Assembly (NCBI GenBank): GCA_013397455.1
Contig: VYZB01000237.1
Location: 762,749-826,748 of the forward strand
DNA length: 64,000 nucleotides
Reading direction: 5' to 3'
DNA from: Crotophaga sulcirostris
Lineage: Eukaryota > Chordata > Aves > Cuculiformes > Crotophagidae
Below the pieces are notes generated by a model, which worked only from the letters and a program-made list of their open reading frames with translations, searched no databases and had not been told where the DNA came from. Positions 1-12,557 of this stretch are shown in pieces; the stretch's first letter is position 1, and every line of letters begins with the position of its first letter. A program made the position numbers and the translations under genes.

Positions 1-3000
1 ACATGACAGAAACCTGTAACAAGTTTCACAAGGAGTGATTCTGCTGAGAAGTCTTGCCAGTTTGGAGCTATTATTTGTGCCGCGTTTCTCAGAATCATCT
101 CCAATATCAAGATTCATCCAGTAATTACTCCTAGCAGAGTAATTTAAGAAACATGAACCAGTCAATTAGATTTGCCTAAAATTTAGAGGAACCTTATACA
201 GGTGATTAAATGAACACAATTTTTAGTCTTAATCTTTGAAAAAAAGACAGTAATGTGCAAATGATGACAAACTAGAACCATGCTATAATACTATATGTAA
301 CTTTGCTGAAGCCATGGAGTATAAATCAGGGCAGAAATAGGCTGCAGCACTAAATTCCAGCATTTTCTTTAATGTTATCAGTGAATAACACAAGACAGCC
401 CTTTCAGTTCTAAGTTCTGGATGTGCACAAAATCACTGTCACCAGATTTACTTAGTACTAAGCCCTTAAAGTATTTTTCTCACATTAGAAACCATCTTGT
501 GCAGATACTTTGCATTTCTGTTCTTTAGCATGAGTAAAATTGATAATTTTATAATGTTTTTAAAGATTTTTTTCTGAAAAAAATTTCTATTACTGATATT
601 AATCATTGGAGTGATGTCGACTCTTTGCATCAATATTCCAACAGAAGCATATACTAAACTCAAAAGTATAAAGTACAAAGAAGTTTTAGAAGTACCAAGC
701 ATTTCACCAAAATAATACCAACACAGTATTATAGATTACGTCTTAGCTATAATCTTTACATGAGCCTGACAAAGTCTGCTTGTTGTCATTCCGTGAGGTA
801 AATTATATGAAAATAATTCAAATCAAAATGTTAATAATTTTATGATACCTCATAAAATTATTTCCTTTTTTAACAAAGGTGCATTTCTCATCATGTAATG
901 ACTTGCAAAATTCATTACCAAATGTTTTCCAAAACAAACACAAAAAAGTTTGCCTTAATAAGAACTCCTACAGCCCTCAGACTTGCATGAACAACAAAAT
1001 GTCTAAACGCCTGCTGGCTTTTCGCTCACTCATATTCAAGATAGATACTTGATGGAATTTGACCAATTACAGATAGTCATATTTAAGTGCAAAGGACAAC
1101 TTTTAAAATCTTATTTCATTCTGTTTACATGACTTGATCACATGCAGCAAATGTGATCAGCACTTACAGCAACCACAGTGATATCTTACTGACCATAAAT
1201 ACAGACAGTTTGACAGGGAAAAAAACAGATTAAGCTTAGTAGCTGAATGCTTAAATAACTCCTTGAGCCATGTAAAGTACAAATGTATGGAGAGATTCAA
1301 GGTAAAAGATGAAGCAGATCTAATTCGTTGTTATGTAAATATTAGAGAGGAAAACCATTTAAAAAAAAATGAGAATATGAGACTCTATATGATACTGCTT
1401 TGCACACTGCAATTTACATGTGTTTTATTCTTGGACTTTTTCTGCAAAATGCAAAAAATGGTTACCGTAGCAACTGCCACATGTTACTCAGTTTATTTCT
1501 GAGATACAGAGCAGCCTATAACAAAATAATACTGTGCACTTTTATCAGGATCTCTCAGCATCACAGAGAATTAGGAACTAAGTGTCACAACATGTACATG
1601 TATTTTATCAAAGTTTTAAGAAGGCATACTAAAGAAAGATCATTGTATATATTTTGCATGTATCTTCTTTTGTAGTCCCATTTTCTTTATTGCTTTATGT
1701 GTAAATTAAAAACAAAGATTAACAGTCGCATAGAGAAAAATGCATACTCTGTCCAACCTGACTGTTGCTTTCTGCCTTCTCTTTTTATTATTGTTCTAGG
1801 AGACTTTCATACCAAACAAGTAAAACTTTCAAAACTTCTTTAATGATGTAGGAGATATGTTCCAAAGCATTATCATAAGGTAGATATCCAATTCCCATCA
1901 TCTGTCAAAGGTTAAGGTTTGGTTCAAAGTAAGAATGAAAGCATTTGACCATTAATCATTAATTATCTGCCCTCCCTCCCCTAACAACGCAAATTCTTTC
2001 TTATGTGCCTAGGTCCTATATAATTTACGAGAAGATGTATTGCAGCAGTAGTACAAAAAACCCAGCATGCCAAAAAGGGAGCCAACTGAAGTTAGCCATT
2101 AATGAACAAACCTCAAGGAAAACTCTGCCATTCTTCTGTATTTTGAAGGCTGCAGAAAGGCCCCTCTGCCCACTCAGAGGATGTATGGACAACCATCTGA
2201 TCTGCAGCCCAAGTCCTAGAGGCAGGCCTTTTCCCAAGCAGTTAGAACAAGAATCAAGTCAGTACTCATAGTTTATAGGTCAAGCTATGCATTATAAGTT
2301 TCTTTTCTCATCTCCCAGTGCATTTTTCTCCCATTTTTCACATGAAAATGTTTTTGGATAGACTAGAGGAAAAGACTTGGTTAAATCCTGACTCCGTTCC
2401 AAATACATGATTGTGCCCATTGAGAAAATAAAAATATTTCTAAATTTGTACTTGAAACAGAATAATCAAAATAAAAAAGTCTTTGGATTTAAATAAGCAT
2501 TTTTATGTTTGAATATTCTTCCCGCTAGCTGTTTTCACAAGCTGCTCTGCGTATTTTACTTATCTCTGCTGATTTCTTCGATGTCATCAGGTACCTTAGG
2601 AAAGAATACAAAAGCTGAGGAACAGCTCAACACAGGAAAACAAAAGCCCAGATACATTTTTTCTGCAGCTATCAATGATGGAAATTTTGTAAAAAATAGG
2701 AAGAATGGCTTTTGGCTAAAACTGCAAATTATAGCATTAGATTGACAAGAAAAACAGTAGCACTTGTAGAAGTCCTGAAGAGGTCAGAAGTTTTGTCAGG
2801 TCTAGCATTACAGGATCCTCTTGGATTGGGAGGGTAAACTGATAAAGGCTAATTCTGTATTCAGGCTTTGGGAAGAATTCAAACTAAAAGTGCCTCACGC
2901 ATTAACAAAGGCTTATGAGATGTCTATGAATTGGACTGAGAGTAACACATTAATTTCATATATACCACATATACCTTCACACATTGGGCAGTCTGAATGC

Positions 3001-6000
3001 TAAATGCATGTTTCCCTGGGGAAACACATAATACATATTTTACAGATATATAAAAATAAGCAAAATAAATTCAGGTGCAATGCTATGCTAGTCCAGGACA
3101 CACACACAGAGAAGTGATTAGATTCTTACAATGTAAAACAATTTACCTTTAGTAATGCATAAAATAAATTATTCTTTTGATGATTACTTTAATCAAACTA
3201 CAGAAACAAAATAGCAGGGAACGTAGAAAGAGACTTTTTTTGCATTCCCTTGAGGCACAATATAGAGCAATCAATTGTAAATTAATTGGGGAAAATTTGT
3301 TTTGCATAGCATAAAGAGGCAAAACATTAATTCAGAATCATTTGCTTAATGGAATTTCTAATATGTTATGCATGTATTCAGTCTAGTTCTTTATAGTAAG
3401 ATGCAAAGCAATTTCCAAGGATGTAAATACCAATAAACCATAATCTATATCTCTATTAAACAAGTAAAATCAGAGTCAAAATACTAGATAATCTTTACTT
3501 TCTACCAAGAAATATTCAGAGTAGTTATTTGAGTATATCAAATTCTTCATCAATTAATGTGAATTTATAGCGATTTTATTACATTTAGACACATTCAGTA
3601 CAGATAGGCAAAGCCACCCAAAAGCACAAAGGTTGCATGTTGTACAATCTATCTGTATGTAAGCACTCAAGTTAGAGCTAGCTCTCCGTATGTTACTTAC
3701 TTTAGTTCTTATTTAAACTTTATATCTTCTCTAAGTACACTTTCAGTAGATACCAATACTTATTTTTAATGATACAAATACATATGTCTAGAAATTACTC
3801 TCTTTTTAAACAAATCCTACTTATGATGTGTCTTGTATTCTTACAGATAAATAAAGAGATAAAATAAATATATGAAATATACAAGACAGGGAGACAGGGA
3901 GAGAGAAAGAAATTTTTTAAAAAGCCATTATACTTAAAGTTCCCAAACACATCTTCAAAGGAAAACACAAGCACATAAAGTAATAAAAGAAAAATGTGTA
4001 TAAAAATAAAAAGCACTTTGCATTTTACTGGCCTTAAGAAAACCAATCTTAATTTTACTTATTGAATATGCAATTCAATAAATACCATTCTTGCTCTGAT
4101 TAAATGTCAAAGCCATACATGCTTCAAAGTGAGTGAGCAATAATTTGTTTTGTATAATGAACCTTCCAGATGATTTATCTGTGCAATTTTTCTATTCTTA
4201 TCAATGAAATTTCATGATCTGGTGTCTTAAGCTGTAGATCCTCTATTATTATATGTTTTGGTTTAATAAAATATCTTTTCAAATTTTAACAAAAGAGGCA
4301 AACTGATGCAAACCTAACTAGATCTCTGTCAGTAGGTACAGAGGAAGGCGCAGTCAGAAATCTTATTACTTATATGAAAAAGAGTGGTGTAGTTGATTTT
4401 TGCTTTTCATCTCATAAATGAGATTTGAGAAGCCCATATTCAAATTCCTGCACTCAAATCCACCATTTACACAGCCAGAGGCTTTCCAGGTCAATGTGGT
4501 TATCTTTGAAAGATAAAGTTTTTGTGCCTCTACAAGTCTAAGCTCCAGAGGCACTCTAGGTCCATGTGGTTATCTTAGAAAATGAAGCTACTCACCACAC
4601 TATTCTATAATCTATGCCTAACAAGACACAATTGAGCCCTTAGGAATTAATAGACTTTACTAAGTGGCATAAAAAGCATCTCTCAGCAGAAAAAAAACCA
4701 CTGTGCACTGAACCATTCTGTTCAAGCTCTCGGATATAAGAATTCAGGAAATAGTTTACAAGTATTTATAGAAGTATTTTTAGTATTTTTAGAACTATGG
4801 TCCAAAACATAGCAAGATGAACCTGATAAAAAAGGCAAAAAATATTTGCAAAGGTTACTATAACATTCTCAATGATATGTCAGGAATGTTTTTCAAATTT
4901 GTTTGTGTGAATAAAACACACACAAAGCTGCGCAAAATGAATTTTGGTTCTATTACTTGAAACTGTTCAGCTGCAAAGCAAATTCTGGTTTGGATTCAGC
5001 AAAGTTCATATGAAATAGTTTATAAAAAGTGAGTCATTCACTTAGAAAGTAGTTCCATCAGAAAGTACTACAGAGATTAAACAATAAATTTAGAATAACA
5101 AACAACAAATATGAGTTATTGCATTTATTCAAATTGCTTAAATGAAAAAAATATTAAAAAGACATATCTAGAAGTCATAACCTGTTTTCATACAACTTAT
5201 TGACAAAATGATAAATTTTCCAATTAACCATTAGCAGTTAAATTCTGTAATTTGGAACAAGGGAAATCTAATATATATTAGCACACACTGCAGAAAGTAG
5301 AAAACATTGATAACCCAAAGAGACAGACAATTTAGACTAGAATTTGAGATGTTTCAGATTTTATGAGATAAAAGCTGAGCTCTTGTAGCTGACAACATGG
5401 TAATTGTTATTTTCACATGCCTTTTTTGGGCATAGAAAGGACTGAGAAGTCTAATTCTTACCACATGGGTCCCCAAACAGCCATTAGACAGATAGGCTTC
5501 GCCTGAGCAACAAAAAAGTCCTCAAAGGACAAAGCAATGCATTTTTTTCTTCTCCTGAGAAGTGCTGGAATTCACTGAGTAGAGCAGAAGTAGAATTAAG
5601 TTAACATCAATTCAGTTTTACTTCCAACTCAGTTAATTTCCAAAGATGGTGAGCAAGAGAGTGACAAAACGGGAGGAAAAAAAAAGAAAATGGACAAAAA
5701 AATTCCTTTCTTTCCCCTTATCTTACTCTCTCTTTTCTGCCTCCAGCAGCCAAAAACTGCTGTAAATTTGTACCTATAGCTTTCAGAATAAATAAACATT
5801 TTAATTTATTATAATGCTACCATTTTAAATTGTGCTTAGAATTCAAGCCACCGAGGAGGAAATGAGTAAATTCCTTATGATTCCACATTCTTATCCTGCA
5901 AAGCTAAGTGCAACTAAGATGACCAAATTTATAATAAAAATAAAAATCACAGTCATCTGTAGAGTTTGATATCTTTTCTTACCAAATACTTAACTTCTAA

Positions 6001-8243
6001 ACTCTGAAGCTGACTGGTAGGAAGACTATGAATATTAAATATGAGCACCCCTCAAGTCAGGATGTGCAAGGCTGGCAGATATGGATGGAGCTACCTTAAG
6101 TTGATTTCCAATCAGTAAGTATTCTGAATATTTTCCAGTCACAAAATTAAATGAGACCACAATTAACCTTAGTCGGATTCTAACATATGTCCAAACTACA
6201 GAATACTCTTATCTGTATCCTCTTTCCCTATGGTCAATCTCTGCAACTTTACTTTTAACTTTTAACTGACAATGTCTGTTTTATGAAGAACTAGATAAGA
6301 TATTGCAGTAAGTGTCTGTGCTCCATTAATGCCTGTCACATCAGACAGAAGTCACTGAAATCTGACGATAATTATTTTGAACATAAAAAAGGACATTTAA
6401 TAAAAGCTATATTATGACAACTGTTGCTTCACAAGTACGTTGCCTAATAGAGCCAAATAATTACCTACATTTGACTGGTACCTATTTGTAAAGCCCATCT
6501 AACACTGCAACATTCTTCCTACAACCTGCAGAATGGAAGCCTAACATTTTAATCATTAAAATATCAAACTAGGATGTGTAGCCCCTAGAATTATTTTCCA
6601 GTGAAAGAAATTCTGTTTTATGCTTCTTAGCTACTGTTATTTTTAAAAGAGAAAGCAAATAAAACCATGTTGAAAAATTCATCAAAAGTGACTTTTATAA
6701 CAAAAATATGATTGACTCAATAGCAGTAAGATAGGAATGAGCCTGTTCCAAAACAATCTGCCTAAACTAATTACCAAACTAATGAATGCTAATCATTTCA
6801 AACCTTAATAACAGCTTGAAAAATATGCTATTTCACAATTAAGCAAATGAAGCAGAAAGATTTTTTTCACTAGGATGTACAGATCTTGCCACTAGATTCC
6901 AAGGATTAATCTATACAGTAAAGCAAAATAAATGAAAACAAACCTTCCCATTCAGCAAAAATAGTTAGCAACTTGTGAGGTTTTTTTATATTCTGTAACA
7001 AGTTCGGAGAAGAGAAATGTTGCCTCTCCATAATAGTTCTAGATACTAAGTCCATGTATAGGGAAGAAGTATTTGGGGGACATCAATAGGAGCCTTTCTG
7101 CTTTAACAGAATGGAATTCTTACTTCTCTGACACAGTCACAAAGGGGAGGTCCTATAGCAGTTCCTGAAATAATTAAAACGTTGAAAATAGCTTCGCAGA
7201 GCCGAAAGAGGAACAAATGAAACTGAACAAAACTCTTTCACCTTAACACTTCCTAGATTAACAGTTTGGTAGGCACACAGTATTAAAATGAGATTATTCA
7301 GCCTAAGAAAAAAACAACTATGAGTGTTTATCAGCTGAGCATATTTAAAAGTTAACATTTTGATCTGCAAATATTAAGTAAGCATTGCCTATACCAAATG
7401 GACTGAGCTACTAATACCACAACTTGCTCAACCTGTTGTGAAGCATTTTTGGACTGGCATAGATCACAATGTGACAATTTTCAAAGGAATACCAAGCTTT
7501 GCTTTATCTTCACCAACATGTAACTACGGTTTTCCATTTCTATGAAGGTAATGCTAAGTTTTTGTAACTAAATATCTATGCCTCCCCCTGCGGTAGTTTC
7601 TCCATCTTTCATTAAAACAGTAGACAAGTGAATATCAGGTTTCTGTGTCCATATGGCTCTATAAAACACAAGGAAATTAAAAGGCATTTAAATATCCTGA
7701 CTGTAAAGAGAACTCATCTCAATATTTTTTCAATATTTTGTTCCAGAATAGGTTTTTATTAACTAAGGTGGAACGTAAAGATGTTTAAAATGTTTTAAGT
7801 GTTGACTTTTGAAGAATAATTATTTGTAGAAAAAGTGCTAACTAAACAGCAAGTTTATTCGTAACTTATAAATTATCATTCAATTCTATTGTTTAGCAGC
7901 AACATGGGAAATATCATGAAACTAAAACTCAGTTTTCAAGCCAAACATTTTTATGGCCTTTAGGGTATTTTACTTAACTGCTTGTAATGCAAGTCTTGAT
8001 TAATCCTAAAAGCCTGTTCCTGAAGGACTGCCAAACAAAGCTATTTCACCTCATAACTGCTCTAAGTTTCTCCTCATTACTTCTATAACTTTCAAATTTT
8101 ACTTTATCTTCCCTGGATGCAGCTCACATTATCTCTCATGAATGACAGGAGACAGAAAAGAGTATTCTATGAACTTCAGGGAAATGTTTTCAGGACTTCT
8201 CAAGCCATTCAGATGTGCTGCTTTGCCTATAAATTCCAGAATA
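1..8243. other. AT-rich non-coding stretch, no gene recognised
   Basis: There are short ORFs only, with no family resemblance and no splice-bounded coding signal. It holds short A or T runs, a brief purine-rich patch near 3890-3915, and an imperfect 60-bp duplication at 4475-4571 (listed separately). No CR1, LTR or RNA gene was recognised. Confidence 0.6.
4475..4571. repeat. Imperfect tandem duplication, 60-bp period, two copies
   Basis: The segment starting CCAGAGGC at 4475 recurs at 4535. The first roughly 37 bases of each copy align with few mismatches, including an identical block ATGTGGTTATCTT. The remainder of the unit has diverged. It reads as an old local duplication rather than a dispersed repeat. 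Confidence 0.75.
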
Positions 8244-8535
8244 ATCACAGAATCACAGAGCAGGTTCACCTACAGCAGGTTGCACAGGAACGTGTCCATG
8301 CAGGTTTTGAATATCTCCAGAGAAGGAGACTCCACAGCTTCACTGGACAGCCTGTTCCAGTGCTCTGTCACCCTCACAGCAAAGACGTTTTCCTCACGTT
8401 GAAGTGAAATTTCCTGTGCTCCCACTTGTACCCATTACCCCTTGTCCTGTCACTGGACACCACTGAGAAGAGTCTATTCCCATCCTCTTGACACCTGCCC
8501 TTTAGATATTTATAAGCATAATCAACCCTCAATCA
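8244..8535 (-). mobile_element. CR1 LINE 3' fragment
   Basis: Read on the minus strand this is the 3' end of CR1. The + strand starts with the reverse-complemented octamer tail (ATCACAGA repeated) and continues through recognisable CR1 3' sequence ([18 protein letters not shown] coding end, in the order expected). It is truncated at its 5' side near 8535. The short reading frames across 8117-8407 on the + strand are antisense to it and not genes. Confidence 0.92.
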
Positions 8536-11500
8536 ACTGCAAGTTACTGGATAGCACTAGATATTCTTAATTGGAATTTTAGGAATACACCACGATCATT
8601 CTCCACAACCAGTAGTGGAAACTGAACCTGACAGGTGAGAGTTTAAAAATATAGTAATTAGAATGCACACACTGTTGTGTGCTCCCTGTTCCAAATAATA
8701 AACTCTAAATCTGGGTTTACTTTCAAATTTGAATTTCTCACACACAAAAGGATACCATGATAAGGACAGTTTAAAGCATACCAACACAGATTTAGTAACC
8801 GGTATGGACTTTGAACTTGAAATGCTTTCTATGCTTTGCTTTCTTTCTATAAAGAATGTTAGAGAAATTTAATGGACATTTCCATACCCATTAACAGAGG
8901 ACAGAGTCATTTGCAAGGAGACAGGCAGGTGGTTCATAATTTCCATCATTATAATATTGAACAAGGTGACAACTATGGCCTGAAGGAATGACAATTATAC
9001 TACAAGAGAAATTAAACTATATATTCTGTTCATGTTTATAAGAACTGTCAGAAAAAAACACACACTAAAGCTAAATTATCCTCATTTACCTGTTTAAATT
9101 GCGGTTAAACAAATTGATCCTCAATACACTTTCATTGGTATTGGTCTGCATATTGCATCAGCTAACTTTATCAAGCGAATTGGCTATTTGCCTTCAAAAG
9201 TATCTGCACTACCTATTATACGCTATGGCAAGAAAGTAGACCTACTTAGATTTTTAGAGAAACACCTTGTCACCTGAATCTCTTTTCTGAGATGCTGGAT
9301 TAAATGCTCTTGAGGTGCTGTCTGAGTGGTTTTAACCCACTAGCTGAGGAAGGACCAGTTATGAGGTAAATCGACTCTTCCAAATATCAGAGAGTCGATA
9401 TGTATTCTCTGCTTTAAATTCTTCTATGGCATATGCGTACTTTTCTTCTCTGAACTACAGCAACATGTATAGCTTTAAATATTGCAAATTATATGGGTGA
9501 CTTCAAAGAAAATCAGGCATCTTTGATATCCCAACTGCTTTTGTTTCTTGTGCAGAACAGTGGAAAATTCTAAGAACCCTAAGAGCAATTTCTGAGGAGG
9601 TACTGAAATATCCATATCCCTCAAAAGAAAAAGAGGAGACATCGTTCTGTCTTTATGTTTCTACTTCCTTCTATTACATTATGAGATGTACTCTAGAAAT
9701 TATGTTATGTATCCACAAATCTTATTTTCTTCAAATGCTCCACAAGAAATTAGACAGGACACAAATTGTTCTTCCATTATGTTTAGCTATTATGTTTTTT
9801 CCATACATACTCCTACTTACTTTCCATACATGCTAGCATGTGTTTTCCATTAGTACCGATTAGTTTACATAGGTACTACTAGTTAGTTGGGGAGAACGGT
9901 TTATTAACTCAGTGAAAATCAACAACATTATGATGGGACAATTTCTGAGAATATTTCTAAGAACAGGAATAATACTTTAGCAATTAAGTCTTCATATGGC
10001 CCTTCTTAGTTGATACATCTTCTTAGAATGTACATGTACATACATGGAAAGAAATAACTCCAGGTTTTTCAATACATATAACTACTCCTCATCAACCATT
10101 AAATGATATGTCACCATACTTAACATTTGTACAACTAACAACTATTTCTCCTCTGTTGTCAACACATCTAAAATTGTTTCACAGAGGAAGCAACGCTATT
10201 TTTCCTAGTTTCCTTTCAGAAAATTTATTATAAGTTTCCCCATACTGATTCCACCCTAATTCCAATTTATTTTACTAAACCTGAGTGAACAGAACCACAT
10301 ACAGATTTTCATGACAGTTTTTACCTGTAGATGGTAAACAAGACTAATTGGTTTTAGTGTATGCTACATTCATATTTGCTGTTTCACAGCCATTCTAAAG
10401 TGGTTTTCCTATGAGTAAGGAAGCATGTCATGTCTTTCTCCTTACTTGTGATATTCCCTCTGATGTCTTCCAACTTTGAAGCAGAAATTACTACTAGACC
10501 CTGAAAGCATAATTCATCATTTTACACTACAGAAATGTCATACTATTGAAATAACTATCTTTCTTTACTTATTCAAGTTTTTTTACTGCTGGAAAAGAGA
10601 ACTATGCCATCATATGAAAGCAGAAATGTTGACGTTAAACTTAAAAATAAATATGTCATAATAAAAAAACAGGTTGCTTCAATTTAATATTATCATTATT
10701 AGAAAATTGTGCCTAATCCATCTTTGGAAGGACAGTCCCGGAGGACAATTTGAAGTGGTTCACTTGTCCCATTTCAACACCAGAAATGAACAAAACTGTT
10801 CATTCTGTCATTCCATAATTACCACTAATACGATATTTTCAGTGTCTTAATTCAAGTTTATCTTTTGTTCGGTTTGAAGACCCATTTTCCCATAGCAAGA
10901 TGCATTTCATTGCACAAATACTTTTGTGCATCTCTAACATTCTTATCACAATATGTGAGGTAGTGTTCCTATGTGCCTTTACATATGTACCTACAGCAGA
11001 TAAGTCTATCTATAGTCTTCAAATCATAAGCAGCCATCACAACAAAATGCAAGAGAAATTATGCTTGTCAAGGAAAATCTAGTGAAAGCTTTGAGTACAG
11101 TGATCACAATCTGGTTGATTGACTTGAATACTCAAACAGTAAGCACTGGTAAAAATTCTTTGGGAGATCAGAACTTTAATTTTAACAATGCTGTCGGATT
11201 TGGCATCCAAAATGCAGAAAGGATACGTAAAAGGATGATAGATGCTGGAAAGCTAAGAAAGAAATACAAAATCAAGATGTGACTATATAATGTAAGTTTC
11301 ATAATTGAAATAATCCTGTTCAGTGACATGCTAATGAGCTAAATCAGATAACATTAAGTGATTGAGTGAATTTTTCACTTTAGACAAAATGCAAAAAAAA
11401 AATCTTTTGAAATAATAGGAGACACTGAAAGGATTGTACATTGGGGAAAAACGTAGTGGAGAAGCTGGCTAAGAATCTATACATGCTGGAGAGGTACAAT

Positions 11501-12550
11501 GGTTTAAATAAATTTGCAACTTTGAAAGGAAAACAAAAACACCTGAAAGAGGATTCAGTTACACTTCCAGGAACTATATGATTATTTAGCTGTAATGCCA
11601 CCCACAGTAAGAGGGATACTGTACTTAAATATAAGGGCTGCTATTTATTTATCTTGTATTTATCCTCTTTCTACTGTTCTTATTTTATAAAGAAAATCAT
11701 AAAAAGAAAATAAGATCAGCATTTTAATGTATTCACTTCTGGGGAAATAAGAAATGAACCATGACAATCCTATAGTGCAGATTAGACCTGACGAATGGAT
11801 CATAAAAGCAAAAAACCCCAACATTTTCAAGTCTGAAAATAACATTAGTTTTGAAAATCATGTGAAAAACCTTAACATGTACTGTTATTAATGATATGCT
11901 CAGCTGAGCAAAAACTGTAATTAAAACTAAATACAAATCAAAATACTTTCTGCAATCAAAAATGACAGTATCTCTATGAGCTGGTAATTTATGAGTATGC
12001 ATAAATCACTCCAAGTGATATAAAACAAAGCAGAATATGGAACTTTTATTTCCTAATCTTTACAATAATATTCTGGTTTACACAGTGTCGTTTTTTGCAT
12101 CCTTAAATTGTTTTTTCATAAATCCATTTCTCTACATTGCCTCAAGCAAGATTAAAAAAAAAAAAAACAAAAACAAAATCTTATCACGTTATGAACCTGA
12201 TTCCCCAGGTGGCTCAGAATGAAAGTAATCACCTAATATATTCAGAATTATAAAGTTAAAGCAATTCAGCCTAATTTGGTAGGAAATTTCAAGACATATA
12301 AAATATTATCTCATCTACTACTTGAGCTGCAAAAATAAATTATTTTTGGTTTTTAGTAAGGAATTTCTGCTTACTATAATGACAAGAATTATTCTTTTTC
12401 CCCTTCATGGATCTCAAATCACATTCCATGTAGTATATTATAAGTATACATCAAGTACTGGCTGGGATTGTAGCAGAATGTTCCTGATACAACTGGATTT
12501 ACTAAGCCCTTTTATACCTTTAGATTATTATAGTTGATAATCAATAAAGT
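8536..12550. other. AT-rich non-coding stretch
   Basis: No gene, RNA gene or dispersed repeat was recognised. It contains a 9-bp-stem inverted repeat at 9370-9399 (listed separately) and an A-rich run near 12152-12178. It ends at a run of seven Ns. Confidence 0.55.
9370..9399. repeat. Short inverted repeat (9-bp stem, 12-base loop)
   Basis: ATCGACTCT at 9370-9378 is exactly complementary to AGAGTCGAT at 9391-9399, with a 12-base spacer. Both arms keep a CpG, which is uncommon in this AT-rich DNA. The function is unknown and it may be chance. Confidence 0.6.
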
Positions 12551-12557
12551 NNNNNNN
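12551..12557. other. Assembly gap or masked bases (7 N)
   Basis: Seven consecutive N characters sit between AT-rich flanks. This is a small unresolved spot in the assembly, not a biological feature. Confidence 0.99.
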
